DNA of 64,000 nt from CATOSP01 sp965205385 (lineage in GTDB: Bacteria > Chloroflexota > Dehalococcoidia > Lucifugimonadales > UBA3495), in the NCBI GenBank assembly GCA_965205385.1, contig CBDBGS010000007.1, positions 1,064,227 to 1,128,226 of the forward strand, given 5' to 3'. Shown in pieces: positions 34,201-43,122 of this stretch (positions within the stretch are counted from its first letter, which is position 1; every line of letters begins with the position of its first letter). A program made the translations under genes and the position numbers. Under the pieces are notes generated by a model. The model saw nothing but the letters and a program-made list of their open reading frames with translations, ran no database searches and was not told the origin of the DNA.

Positions 34201-34557
34201 GTGGGAACGGTAAAAGTGACCATAGCAGTCGGAAGCCCACAGGGACGTCTGTTCGAGGACCTCGAGGTCACGGTGGATACGGGATCAACCTACACGGCAG
34301 TGCCCAGAGAACTGCTCCGCAGGCTGGGAGTTCCAGTCGAAAGGTCACTCCCCTCGGAGACGGCCGACGGCAGGGTCGTCCCAGTCGACGTCGGCAGGAC
34401 CACCATAAGGCTGGAGGGACTGGAGTTTCCCACACCGGTCATATTCGCAGAAGAGGGAGAGCCCAGCCTGCTGGGCGTGGTTACCCTGGAGGAAGCCGCC
34501 CTCGCCGTCGACCCCCTGGCGGGAAGGCTGATACCGGCAAACCTGCTACGCCTTTAA
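34201..34557 (+). CDS. retropepsin-like aspartic protease (clan AA)
   Basis: Start GTG 34201 after AGGAGAAACGCA. 118 residues, one retropepsin-size domain. The active-site loop is VTVDTGSTYTAVPRELLRRL (DTGS), followed by GRTTIRLEGLEFPTPVIF and LLGVVTLEEAALAVDP, the usual second-half pattern. Such single-domain proteases act as dimers; bacterial roles are mostly unknown. It stands among orphan genes of a presumed mobile segment, which is unusual for this family. Confidence 0.8.
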   Translation: MGTVKVTIAVGSPQGRLFEDLEVTVDTGSTYTAVPRELLRRLGVPVERSLPSETADGRVVPVDVGRTTIRLEGLEFPTPVIFAEEGEPSLLGVVTLEEAALAVDPLAGRLIPANLLRL

Positions 34558-34802
34558 CCAGGGGAACAGAAAGCTCTGGACCCGCCGCAACCGGCGACGG
34601 GTCCCCAACGGCGCCGGGATGGACCTCGCGCTTAATGGCGATACCAGGGTGGATTCCCGGAAACCCCGCAGGCGCGGGTACCTGTCCGAGACAGAAGGCA
34701 ACGAATCCTGACACCGGCGTGGCCCCGCCATACCCCTGCCTTCCCGGCGGCTGCACGGGCTGGGGGGTGACATCCGGCGGTTGCCTGTCCAGGGGGTCGC
34801 CC

Positions 34803-34826
34803 GGCAGACTGAAACCACAGTCTGCC
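34803..34826 (+). promoter_or_regulatory. perfect hairpin before a start codon
   Basis: GGCAGACTG, loop AAACCA, CAGTCTGCC. It ends 15 nt before the ATG of the next gene and just before its AGAGAGGG ribosome site. It could protect the transcript or bind a regulator. Confidence 0.5.
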
Positions 34827-34841
34827 AGAAGAGAGGGCCCC

Positions 34842-35411
34842 ATGATCGAGCCCAGCCCAGTCCGGTACCATATGACGCGTCGGCACGACCCAGTCCGGCT
34901 CTGCGATGGGCAGCCCGCCGCCGATGACGACATACTGGCCACAGACATCGATGCCCTGCGCGATGCCCGCGCTGAGGCTACCCTCTGCCCGGTCTGCCAG
35001 CAGAACTCCCACATCCACGACTACAGCCTCAGGCCGAACCGCTACCAAGACGGCAGAAGGACGCTCGCCCACCTCTACACCGTCCCGGTGCAGTACGCCT
35101 TCGACGGGATACGCAACTGCCCCCACTGCCGGGAAAACCCGGGCGACCGGACCTGCCGGGCATGGAAGGAGGCGCGGAAGTCCGTGCGGGTCCTGCACCG
35201 GGAAGCCAGGCGCATCGCCAGGGACGTCACCGATCTCGACGGGGTAACGGGAGGATGCATTGCCACCGTCTACCAGTTTGCCGACGGGTCGGTGGCCTAC
35301 TTCGCGCTGGACGCCCCGGCGTGGCGGGAGGCGGACGAGATCGCCGGCTGGGCCCTGGCCCGGGCGCTCCGTATCCTGGAGACCCGAGGGCTTCCGGCGG
35401 CGCTGCCTTGA
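34842..35411 (+). CDS. CxxC-containing hypothetical protein, 189 aa
   Basis: GAAGAGAGGGCCCC precedes the ATG. Two metal-binding pairs are visible: LCPVCQQNSHIH and RNCPHCRENPGDRTC, about 55 residues apart, which could form one zinc site. The C-terminal half (KSVRVLHREARRIARDVTDL; QFADGSVAYFALDAPAWREA) is helix-strand. I do not recognise the family. A perfect hairpin precedes the gene and another follows it (35449-35483). Confidence 0.6.
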   Translation: MIEPSPVRYHMTRRHDPVRLCDGQPAADDDILATDIDALRDARAEATLCPVCQQNSHIHDYSLRPNRYQDGRRTLAHLYTVPVQYAFDGIRNCPHCRENPGDRTCRAWKEARKSVRVLHREARRIARDVTDLDGVTGGCIATVYQFADGSVAYFALDAPAWREADEIAGWALARALRILETRGLPAALP

Positions 35412-35448
35412 AGTGGCGCCTGAAGGGGCTTCCGGCGTTGTTCCAATA

Positions 35449-35483
35449 ATGCGCGTCAAATGCCAATTACGGCTGACGCGCAT
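35449..35483. terminator. hairpin after the CxxC gene
   Basis: ATGCGCGTCA, 15-nt loop, TGACGCGCAT. Forty nt beyond the stop. No T-run follows, so termination is plausible but not certain. Confidence 0.4.
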
Positions 35484-35828
35484 GTAAACGACCGGGTCTT
35501 GAAGGTTGGGTCAGAGGTTGGCCGGATTGGCAAAAGGCAATGAGATACTCTTCCTGGCGGCAGTAGCAGAGGGCGCCACACAACCGGGGCGGGCGACAAT
35601 CTCGCGGGTCGCGGCAGGCATCGTGAGAGGTTTTGATCGTTGAAAAGAGACGGCGCGCATGACAAAATCCACTCTGTCCCGGGCGGGAACTGAGGTGGCT
35701 CGGTCAACCTGTTTTGCCTCTGGACGACTGTTTACTGAAACGTCACTCACCATAGTAAGTGTCGTCCCCCTTTGTTAGAATTGTATGACTTCGGCTGCGC
35801 CGAGCAAAACGCTTTGGAGATCATCAGC
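35484..35828. other. intergenic, no gene supported
   Basis: A reverse frame (35511-35753) reads RDRVDFVMRAVSFQRSKPLT but has no ribosome site or family resemblance. The promoter of the zinc-ribbon gene must lie here. Confidence 0.35.
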
Positions 35829-36131
35829 ATGCTTTCAGACAAGACGCTCAGATGCGTGGAATGCGGGTCTAATTTTACCTTCACCGTCGGTGAGCAGGAG
35901 TTCTTCGCTTCCAAGGGATTTACCAATGAACCGACTCGCTGTTCCCAATGCCGTGGAGCTCGTAGGAGCCAGCAAGGAGGGTCCGGAGGGTCCGGAGGTT
36001 TCGGCGGGGCGCCACGAGAAATGCATCCAGCAGTTTGCGCTCAGTGCGGGGCTGACACTATGGTTCCATTTAGACCGCGCGGCGACCGGCCGGTATACTG
36101 TAGCGATTGCTTCAGCTCAATGAGACGTTAG
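35829..36131 (+). CDS. zinc-ribbon protein, 100 aa
   Basis: I chose ATG 35829 (MLSDKTLRCVECGSNFTFTV) after GGAGATC; the frame opens at 35772. Two zinc ribbons: RCVECG...RCSQCRGARR and VCAQCGADTMVPFRPRGDRP with YCSDCF, joined by a Gly-rich linker. This plan (zinc-ribbon plus CxxC VPFxP RPVYCxxCF) is common in Chloroflexota and allied bacteria; the role is unknown, probably nucleic-acid or protein binding. Confidence 0.8.
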   Translation: MLSDKTLRCVECGSNFTFTVGEQEFFASKGFTNEPTRCSQCRGARRSQQGGSGGSGGFGGAPREMHPAVCAQCGADTMVPFRPRGDRPVYCSDCFSSMRR

Positions 36132-36464
36132 GAGAAGCTGCCATTACGGCGTTTTCTCTATTTGTTCAATCTCTACTGGAACGGCAAATCAATCCTTAAA
36201 TAGCATCATGAGGCACCTGATGTTGGAACGAAACAAAGTCAGCAAGGACACCATCCCTGAGCCACCCCCAAGGCCGGAACCTGAGCCGCGACCGACGCCA
36301 AGGCCAACATCACCGGCTCGCCCCCACCCGAGGGGAACTGGGCTAATATCCAATTATTAAACTCCTTCATATATCCCCTATCCCCCAAATCCGGTTGCAC
36401 AGAATGGTAGTAGGGTGCAACTTCCCCCACCTTGGCTTTGGTTTAGATGGCGATATTGCCGGCC
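36132..36464. other. intergenic debris
   Basis: Protein-like scraps only. It ends in ACCTTGGCTTTGGTTTAG (36429-36446), a motif that recurs at 37263 and 40223. Confidence 0.4.
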
Positions 36465-36600
36465 ATGAACACCCGACTGGCGCAGATGATACCAGCTCTT
36501 CTAGTTGTTATCGCCGTAGCTTGTGCAACTCAGCCCACATCTAACCTTACGCCAACGTCTAGTCCTGGGACTCGTTGGTTCACAACTGATCGTGGACTTC
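36465..36600 (+). pseudogene. lipoprotein, N-terminal fragment
   Basis: MNTRLAQMIPALLVVIAVAC is a signal peptide with lipobox (IAVAC); a Thr/Pro/Ser-rich stretch (TQPTSNLTPTSSPGTRW) follows. The frame then runs into the end of hsdR on the other strand at ~36605, so the gene is truncated after ~45 residues. The plan recalls the excalibur lipoprotein at 57032. Confidence 0.6.
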
Positions 36601-36604
36601 TACG

Positions 36605-36943
36605 TCAGGGTTGTCCCTTAATTAGGCGGGATGCCACGTCCCGGTACGTCACCCGGAACATCTCTCCGTTGAGCCACTCCTGGAACTCTCCGTCCTCCGT
36701 GCAGGCTTTGTAGAGCTCCGTGTGGCGCCTCACCATTGAGGTGATCAGCCTCCGCAGGGCGGAGTCCAGCTCGACCTGGGCGTTCTGCCGTCCCGAGTTC
36801 CTACGGGCATTCTGGTACTGCTGGTCCTCCAGGACCTGGTCGGGTATCCGGCTGAGTACTTCCTCGACCCGGTTGCTGTCCGAGAACTTCCCTCCCCAGG
36901 TCTTGTTGAACTCCGCGATGATGTTGGAGAGCTCTTGTGCTCA
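36605..36943 (-). pseudogene. hsdR: type I restriction enzyme subunit R, C-terminal end
   Basis: Read in reverse: ELSNIIAEFNKTWGGKFSDS, LEDQQYQNARRNSGRQNAQV, RRLITSMVRRHTELYKACTE and a LNGEMFRVTYRD end to TGA. This is the C-terminal ~110 residues of HsdR. The upstream (N-terminal) part is replaced at ~36943 by a SNF2 fragment on the opposite strand. No hsdM or hsdS is present. Confidence 0.75.
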
Positions 36944-37138
36944 AGTAGAGTAGGAGGCGAAGGGTTGACACTGACTGAAGCTAACCACGCCGTCTTCATC
37001 AACGAGTGGTGGAATCCTTCGGCAAATGCCCAGGCGCGCGATAGGGTTGTACGTCTGGGACAAGAACGAGTTGTTCACGTGCACCGATTTAGGTGCAAGG
37101 GAACTATAGAAGAGGTTCTTGACCAGATTCTAAACTAA
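36944..37138 (+). pseudogene. SNF2-type helicase, C-terminal end
   Basis: RVGGEGLTLTEANHAVFINE, WWNPSANAQARDRVVRLGQE and VHVHRFRCKGTIEEVLDQIL are helicase motifs V-VI and the tail of SNF2/RapA-like ATPases. Only ~65 codons remain. Its junction with the hsdR tail is tail-less on both sides, so a deletion joined two defence-type genes. Confidence 0.8.
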
Positions 37139-37168
37139 AGCCAGGGTGGGATGTACATTCGAGGGGCG

Positions 37169-37262
37169 ATGAAGATTGGCTTGGTTGCGCCAGTGAAGCC
37201 CTCTCATCCGTACTTGGAGAATGATCCGGCACCGTTGTTTGACCTCCACTATCTGCGCATCT
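37169..37262 (+). pseudogene. unidentified gene start
   Basis: MKIGLVAPVKPSHPYLENDP looks like a genuine N-terminus but the frame is lost at the TTGGCTTGGGTTTAG motif (37266-37281). I do not recognise it. Confidence 0.3.
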
Positions 37263-37326
37263 CACCTTGGCTTGGGTTTAGTTATCCTTTGGTGAATTTT
37301 CGGGGTAGTTGCCCGGAGACACGGAA

Positions 37327-37354
37327 AAGGCCCGGCTGGAATCAGCCGGGCCTT
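37327..37354. terminator. strong GC-rich hairpin
   Basis: AAGGCCCGGCTG, loop GAAT, CAGCCGGGCCTT, a 12-bp perfect stem. This is the typical look of a rho-independent terminator of high-GC bacteria, although no T-run follows. The gene it served has been lost. Confidence 0.6.
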
Positions 37355-37774
37355 CGGTATTGGCCGCCTGTCGTGCGCGAAGGGACTTGTCTGCTGCCGG
37401 GGCAACCGCGCCGCCCACCCCGAGCGCGGCGCGGCGCCCGGTAAGCCACCGGCTACCGGTGAATCGAAGAGCCTGGCCTGGGGACCGCTGCCGGTATCCA
37501 TCGTCTTGGATAGTGCCGGGGACGACGCCCAAGGCGTCCCTGTCCGACACACCACCCGGTTCATCGACTCCAGCGAATCCCCCATGCCCATGGCCTGTGC
37601 AAGGGTGGACTGGTTCGCGGAACTCACCTAACCGCCTCACCGGCCCGCAATCGGTACAGACTAGACCACCAGGAACTGCCTGGTTCGCCCATGTCGCAGT
37701 CGGCAGACCTGTACGAACGGATCCTCAACCGGCAAGGCGTTGTCCAGCTTCGTCATCTACAGCAGCAGCAGAGC
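37355..37774. other. intergenic debris
   Basis: A short frame at 37690 (MSQSADLYERILNRQGVVQL) looks like the start of a protein and ends at the IS110 left end. Nothing else is supported. Confidence 0.35.
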
Positions 37775-37990
37775 CTTGTATCTTGACTTTGGTTTGGAAT
37801 CATCACTGAATGGCAGTGGTCTCGAGCGCGGCAGATCGGTAGAGTCTTGGTCCGAGGAGGCCATTGTCCAGCGAAGGTCCCCTTCGTGACAAATTGGGAC
37901 ACAATCCCGATTGCTGGTTCGGTTTGAAGTATCCCGGGCAATTGTCGTGGACCAAGAACGCAATCCCATCGGAATAATAACCCTGCGCGA
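37775..37990 (+). mobile_element. second IS110 left end with bridge-RNA-like leader
   Basis: CTTGTATCTTGACTTTGG matches the IS110 left end at ~4000. The following ~200 nt share blocks with 4003-4198 (GAGCGCGGCAGATCGGTAGA; GCAATTGTCGTGGACCAAGA) with non-matching stretches between. No recombinase gene follows, so it is a decayed or orphan leader. Confidence 0.6.
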
Positions 37991-38274
37991 CCTGGTGATG
38001 GGACACGCTCCAGCTTCATAACACTTGCCAACCCCTCGGCGCAATGGAAACAGGACGCCGCTTCACTCGCAAAAACAGGGCGGCTGGCCACTTTGCGTTT
38101 CATCGCTCACGCACCGTGCAAACCGACCCATTCTTTTGCCACCAGTGCATCCGAGTGTAGAATTCCTACCGGTTGCCGGACCTGGGCGGCAATCTCCGCT
38201 GCCAGTATGGACTCGGGGGCCTCAAACTGGGTAAATCCTGCAACCGAACCGGCGTCATCGCGGTGCTCCGGCGT

Positions 38275-38692
38275 GGGCACTCTGCTGGCAGGCGAGGCCG
38301 ACCTGCTCAAGGATGTGGTCTTCGGAGTGCTGCGCTCATTGTTGTCCTGGGCCGTGTGGGCATTATTGGCTTGGTTCGTCGGAAGCAAAATCCTGGGAAC
38401 CCGGGATACCCAGGCAGATTGGGGTCAGTTGGCTCGGGGAACCGGGTTTGCACAAACTCCGGGAATTCTGAAGGTCCTCATCTTCATTCCGATTCTCGGG
38501 GTGATTATTGAACTGGTTGCGGCGTTGTGGCAGTTTGCCGCGATGGTGATTGCGGTACGGCAGAGCTTGGACTATACGTCGACCCTCCGAGCCTTTGCCG
38601 TGGTCCTCATCTCGTTTGTACCTGTGGTTATCATAAACGGGATAGTCATTTGGGCATTACGCATCGGCGGTACTCCGGTCCCCCCGGCATAG
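38275..38692 (+). pseudogene. Yip1-type membrane protein, N-terminus uncertain
   Basis: From about 38275: LLAGEADLLKDVVFGVLRSL, LSWAVWALLAWFVGSKILGT, GILKVLIFIPILGVIIELVA and AFAVVLISFVPVVIINGIVI. These are four hydrophobic segments in the order of Yip1-domain proteins. The frame is open to 38093 but those residues do not fit the family, so the 5' end is probably lost or frameshifted. Membrane protein of unknown role. Confidence 0.55.
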
Positions 38693-38961
38693 GCCTTCCA
38701 CGGTGTGCCACCTACTCGTTGTACGTCGACCCCACGCCAAGCTTTCCCGCGGGCACAGGCCGCATCGCGCTACACCCTATTACCTAGGGGAGGCCGCAGG
38801 GGCGGGGATGAACCTCTGCGGTGGATTCCTGAGTCCTGCCGGGGCACGCAGACCCCGCAGAGACGGGGACAGACCTCCTGCGCGCAGGCCGAGGAAACCG
38901 GAAGCCCCCATCACGAACCCCACGGGCGAGGACCTCCGCCCCAACCGAGGAGAAAGGGAAA
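38693..38961. other. intergenic, no gene supported
   Basis: GC-rich DNA with a distant inverted repeat (CTCTGCGG at ~38814 and CCGCAGAG at ~38853). The ribosome site of the next gene (GAGGAGAAAGGGAAA) is at its end. Confidence 0.4.
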
Positions 38962-39368
38962 ATGCCCATCAGAGTCACCATCCCGCACGAACTCCAGCGG
39001 AAGGCCGCCATATGGGTCGAGGACTGCCTGAAACTCGACATCCCGATCCAGCTCATTTACCGCACGCCTTCAGACCACCGCAGCCATTCATCAACCCCGA
39101 GGCGAAGCCGGGCATGGACCAGCTCCTCAGAAAAGCCAAACGGGCCCGGGGCGGCGAGAGCGTCACGCTCAGCCTCAACTGGAAGCAGGCCCAGGGGCTC
39201 ATGGACCAAGTCGACATCTGGGCGCACAAACAATTCATGCTGCCGGAGACCTACCGGAACATGATGCCGCTCCACGGCTGCAGCAGCGTGTTCGGGGAGA
39301 TCTCCACATACATCGAGAACGCCATGTACGATCAGGAAAGGACCACCCGGAAGAGAAGGGCCGCCTGA
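38962..39368 (+). pseudogene. hypothetical gene with one frameshift
   Basis: CGAGGAGAAAGGGAAAATG gives a strong start. MPIRVTIPHELQRKAAIWVE, DCLKLDIPIQLIYRTP is then followed, in another frame from ~39065, by FINPEAKPGMDQLLRKAKRA, SVTLSLNWKQAQGLMDQVDI and ENAMYDQERTTRKRRAA. Codon quality is good on both sides, so it is one gene (~135 residues) with a single frame change. Function unknown. Confidence 0.5.
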
Positions 39369-39391
39369 GCCAGCCAGGCAGGGAGAAAGAC

Positions 39392-39610
39392 ATGACCCAG
39401 GAGCAACAGCACCAGTACAGCGTCCAGATCCAAAGCCCGCAGGGCCTGCAGGTGATAAGCGCCCTGGCCGGGAACGACAGGGAAGCGGTCAAGAAACTCA
39501 GCGGGATCGCCGGGCGGAACAGCGTCCACGCCGACACCTTCAAAAAAGACGGGAAACGGATCTCGACGAGCACCTGGAACACCGCCCTGAACACCGCCCT
39601 GAACGAATGA
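39392..39610 (+). CDS. small hypothetical protein, 72 aa
   Basis: GCAGGGAGAAAGAC precedes the ATG. MTQEQQHQYSVQIQSPQGLQ, VISALAGNDREAVKKLSGIA and WNTALNTALNE. Hydrophilic, possibly a small alpha/beta fold; no family recognised. Only 23 nt after the frameshifted gene, so the same operon. Confidence 0.55.
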   Translation: MTQEQQHQYSVQIQSPQGLQVISALAGNDREAVKKLSGIAGRNSVHADTFKKDGKRISTSTWNTALNTALNE

Positions 39611-39664
39611 GACCGAGACCGCCCGCCGCGCTCCCCAGAGTGCACCGAACTGTGGAAGGAAAGC

Positions 39665-39796
39665 ATGGCAGGGCAGCCCGCGCCGGGAACGCCAGGCGGA
39701 ACTCAGCTCAAGGTGAGAACCAAACTTCCAATGAAATGCCAGAGGCATGCACGCCCCCGAGCAACGGGGATGGACCGTTGCGAAGCGTCTGTTTGA
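39665..39796 (+). CDS. small hypothetical protein, 43 aa
   Basis: GGAAGGAAAGC precedes the ATG. MAGQPAPGTPGGTQLKVRTK, LPMKCQRHARPRATG... The second half is encoded by the first CRISPR-like repeat and spacer, so the natural end may have been replaced. Confidence 0.35.
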   Translation: MAGQPAPGTPGGTQLKVRTKLPMKCQRHARPRATGMDRCEASV

Positions 39797-39898
39797 TGAT
39801 GAGAGAGCACACAGCCCCCGCACAGCGGGGGTGAACCCGTACTGGAGCCGGTCAGCCACATCGGAGACCCGTAGGCCCCGCGTAGCGGGGGTGAACCT
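39751..39898. CRISPR. relic three-repeat CRISPR array, type I-E-like
   Basis: 28-nt units start at 39751, 39811 and 39871, with an exact 60-nt period. The best two share GGCCCCGCRYAGCGGGGGTG then AACC; the first is degenerate (GCCCCCGAGCAACGGGGATGG). The two intervening 32-nt stretches are unrelated to each other. Hairpin CCCCGC...GCGGGG plus TGAACC is the I-E repeat pattern. No cas gene lies in the window. Direction suggested by the TGAACC end is +. Confidence 0.6.
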
Positions 39899-40315
39899 CG
39901 ACTTGGCGGATATCTACCAAACCCTGGCTAGGTTCTGTTGACATTGCGCTGTTGCGGGTCATTCCGGGGAAATAGCGACGAAGAATCCTGGACTTATCAC
40001 TCCGATTCAAGGCCATTAGTGCTTTCCTGCACTTGGAATGACATGAAATGGGCCTGCACATCGGTTACAAATGCAAATGTCAACAGAACCTAAACCAATA
40101 CCAAGGTGAAATACGCATATGGAGGAAGTCATCGGCGGCGCCGGACCACCCTCCAGGTACAGGTGGAAGGGCTTCACCTGTGGCGCCTGAGCCAATCTTC
40201 ATCGCCCCGCAAATGTGGATTCCACCTTGGCTTTGGTTTAGACTCGTTCAGGGCGAGACCCACCTGCTCCCACGGGGACGGAGGGGCCTCATTCAAAGGC
40301 GCAAAGGCGGTTTTC
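39899..40315. other. intergenic debris
   Basis: No gene supported. Contains ACCTTGGCTTTGGTTTAG at 40224-40241, identical to the motif at 36429. Confidence 0.4.
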
Positions 40316-40528
40316 CTAACCCAGCCTCTCCCGCTTGGGCCGCCATGGCCCAGGCTGTCCTTCCAGGGGTGCGCAAACGAGGCAAGGGCGAAATCCTGCC
40401 GCAAAGGCTTCGTCGGCTGAGGCGAAATGCACACGGTTCTCCGGCTTGGTGCGCCGGCCAGGCGGACAGTTGGGGCGGCAGAAAATCCGGGTGGTCGCGC
40501 AGCCGTTGATAATCGACGGGCCTGTCAT
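40316..40528 (-). pseudogene. Ada-type metal-binding domain fragment
   Basis: TTRIFCRPNCPPGRRTKPEN, then FASADEAFAAGFRPCLVCAP is the Cys4 zinc domain of Ada (CRPNC and CLVC). Only this domain is present, in 70 residues, without the usual DNA-contacting or methyltransferase parts. The start MTGPSIINGC is not typical. Either a remnant of ada or a stand-alone Ada-like zinc protein. Confidence 0.6.
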
Positions 40529-40595
40529 TGTGTTTTCCAGGTTTCTGTGCGGCCCTGAGTTTAGGGAGCTGCCGAGGCGGCAGGCCCTCGGCTTG

Positions 40596-42758
40596 TTACC
40601 CTTGGCCGGCGGCCCTGCGCCGCCGGAATAGCTCCAACCGCACGATCCTAAGCTCGTCGTAGGTGCATCCGTCTCCCAGTGTCTCCATGATGGGCTTCAG
40701 CAACAACTGACCGGTTGCCTCGAAGGCGTCCACGATCCGCTTTAGGCGTTCGTCTTCTGGCATCAAGTGCCCGATCTGGACGCTTATTCCTTCGTTTACC
40801 AACCGCTCCAGGTGGTTAATCACGCTGCTGGGTTTCACTCCTCGTTGCCGCGCCGTTTCCTCTACTGATGACCCCCCGGACACAATCTGACCGGTGACCC
40901 TGGCGGAGTCGCTGACGCTTGAGCGGGACCCGCGGCCAGCCAGCGTGTCTACCGGGTCGTAGAATCGAGGCAGACCTTGAGTCTCAACGTACCGGGAAAT
41001 CCCGTCTATAAACGTGTCACCGAACTCTCGCAACTTGGCCGATCCAACTCCGGAGACCCGGGAGAATTCCTCTCGCGTCCTGGGAGCCTTGCGGGCCATG
41101 TCCTCCAATGAGCGGTTTCCGAAGATGATATATGCTGGGACTGCGCGGTCGTCCGCCAGCCGTTTTCGTAATGCCGCAAGCTCGGCGAAGAGATCAGAGT
41201 CGTAGTTGCCGTCCGAGTCTCTTCCTGCCGGCTTGGTCTCGGTCTTTGGGATTGGCCTGGTTAAAGTCAGGCTCTCCCTATTTTTCAGGAAAGCCCATCC
41301 CTTTTCAGACACGCTCAGAGTGGCGTATTGTCCATCAGATCTTTCCAAGAGACCCTGGGCAACCAGTTCCGGCACCAACACTTGGAACTCACTGGCGGAA
41401 CGCTGCCTTGCCACTCCAAAGAGCGGCAACTCTTGGTGGCTCCAGGCTTCGACCTGCTTTGTAGTCGAGCCCATGAGAACGTCGATCACGTGCTTTACGC
41501 CAAACCGCTGCCCCGTGCGGACCACCGCTGATAGAGCCATCTGGGCGATCTCGGTAGCGTCATAGGACTCTCTTGGGGTGAGGCAAACGTCGCAGCCCCC
41601 GCAATGACTTTCCGTCCGGTCCTCGCCCAGGTATTCCAACAGATACTTCCGGCGGCAGGTGGTCAGGTTACAAAACTGGAGCATCCGCTCCAGCCGCTCT
41701 CGCGCCCGTTTCTTTTCGTCGGGGTCTTCCAATTGGTTGATGAAGAACTCTTGCTTGACCCTATCTCCGTGGGTGTAGAACAGGACGCACTCGCTGGGCA
41801 GGCCGTCGCGTCCGGCCCGGCCCGTTTCCTGGTAATAGCCCTCGATACTCTTGGGCATGTCATAGTGGACCACCAGGCGGATGTCTGGCTTGTCGATGCC
41901 CATGCCGAATGCGATTGTGGCGGCCACGATGGGGACCTGATCGCGGATGAACCTGTCCTGGATGTCCCGCCTCGCGTTGGGTTCCAGGCCCGCGTGGTAG
42001 GCAGCAGCACCTAAGCCGCGGCGGGACAGGTTCTCGGCCATCTCTTCAGTAGCCTTGCGGGAGAGGCAATATATGATCACGGACTCGTTGCGGCGCCGGT
42101 CCAGGAGTTCCAGCAATCGCGGAAAGGACCGGGCCTTGGGCTCGACGGAATAGGTTAGGTTTCCCCGGTCAAAGCTGGATGTGAAAACTTCAGGTTCGCG
42201 CAGCCCCAACTGGCTCAGAATGTCATCCCTGACCATCTTCGTGGCGGTAGCTGTGAGGGCGATGGCCGGAGCGCCTGGGCAGACATCTCTTAACGCTTTC
42301 AACTCCCGGTAAGCCGGCCTGAACTCGTGGCCCCAGTGAGAAACGCAGTGGGCCTCGTCTATGGCGACGAGGCCCACGTTCGATTGCGCCAGGAAAGCTC
42401 GAAACTCGGGCAGGGTGGCCCGCTCGGGCGCGACATAAAGTATCTTGATCTCGCCGCGCCGGACCATCTCCTGTACCCGTGAGGTCTGCGAGGCAGTCAA
42501 CGTGCTGTTGATGAACCCGGCGGGCACACCGTTGGCCCGCAGGCTGTCCACCTGGTCCTTCATCAACGCGATGAGGGGAGAGACTACTAGAGTCAGTCCA
42601 TCCGACGCCAACGCCGGTAGCTGATAGCACAGAGACTTGCCGCCCCCGGTGGGCATCAGGACAAACGTATCCTTCCCGCCCATCACGGAGTTGATGATCT
42701 CTTCCTGTAATGGTAGAAACCGGTCGAAGCCGAAGTGAGTCTTCAGTAGGTCAAGCAT
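40596..42758 (-). CDS. recQ: ATP-dependent DNA helicase RecQ
   Basis: 720 residues, full length. Helicase domain 1 has LMPTGGGKSLCYQLPAL (Walker A), AIDEAHCVSHWGHEFRPAYR (DEAH with the aromatic loop) and AIALTATAT; domain 2 has YYQETGRAGRDGLPSECVLF. The RQC zinc site (TTCRRKYLLEYLGE...HCGGCDVC) and an HRDC domain (IIFGNRSLEDMARKAPRTRE, FSRVSGVGSAKLREFGDTFI) follow, then a helix-turn-helix tail (SVEETARQRGVKPSSVINHL). Unwinds recombination and fork intermediates. Standing alone next to accessory DNA, it could be chromosomal. Confidence 0.95.
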   Translation of the reverse strand: MLDLLKTHFGFDRFLPLQEEIINSVMGGKDTFVLMPTGGGKSLCYQLPALASDGLTLVVSPLIALMKDQVDSLRANGVPAGFINSTLTASQTSRVQEMVRRGEIKILYVAPERATLPEFRAFLAQSNVGLVAIDEAHCVSHWGHEFRPAYRELKALRDVCPGAPAIALTATATKMVRDDILSQLGLREPEVFTSSFDRGNLTYSVEPKARSFPRLLELLDRRRNESVIIYCLSRKATEEMAENLSRRGLGAAAYHAGLEPNARRDIQDRFIRDQVPIVAATIAFGMGIDKPDIRLVVHYDMPKSIEGYYQETGRAGRDGLPSECVLFYTHGDRVKQEFFINQLEDPDEKKRARERLERMLQFCNLTTCRRKYLLEYLGEDRTESHCGGCDVCLTPRESYDATEIAQMALSAVVRTGQRFGVKHVIDVLMGSTTKQVEAWSHQELPLFGVARQRSASEFQVLVPELVAQGLLERSDGQYATLSVSEKGWAFLKNRESLTLTRPIPKTETKPAGRDSDGNYDSDLFAELAALRKRLADDRAVPAYIIFGNRSLEDMARKAPRTREEFSRVSGVGSAKLREFGDTFIDGISRYVETQGLPRFYDPVDTLAGRGSRSSVSDSARVTGQIVSGGSSVEETARQRGVKPSSVINHLERLVNEGISVQIGHLMPEDERLKRIVDAFEATGQLLLKPIMETLGDGCTYDELRIVRLELFRRRRAAGQG

Positions 42759-43122
42759 GGAATCATTCTAGCTATGCCATAAAACTGGCACAATTAGGTA
42801 GTGGCAATCCAACGGCGTCCCGACCCAGGATGTTCCGGCGACGGCGCTGCCAACGCCAACTAGTAGACCAACATCCTTGTTATGACGGGTGGAATGCCGG
42901 GTTGCGCGGCAATTGTCTGCATGGGCCCAATATGTCATGGCAATGGTCCTGTACCAAGCAACTCATCATTACAAAAAGTTCGGACTACTTGGAGCAGCAG
43001 GTAGTGGAGTCGTGAATCCCGTGGCCGAGGTTCCGTTTGCTCGCAGAGTGTATTACCCCTGTCTTGTGGTGCCGAGCGGGCAAGGTGGAATCGCGTCACC
43101 ATAGCAATTAGGAGGTACAAGC
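42759..43122. other. intergenic between divergent recQ and HNH genes
   Basis: Holds both promoters. Nothing else is recognisable; base composition is lower in GC than the flanks. Confidence 0.4.

Noticed and set aside
38107..38388. reverse frame resembling a transporter-associated segment (ILAAEIAAQVRQPVG)
   Set aside because: It overlaps the better-supported membrane protein on the + strand and has no start signal.
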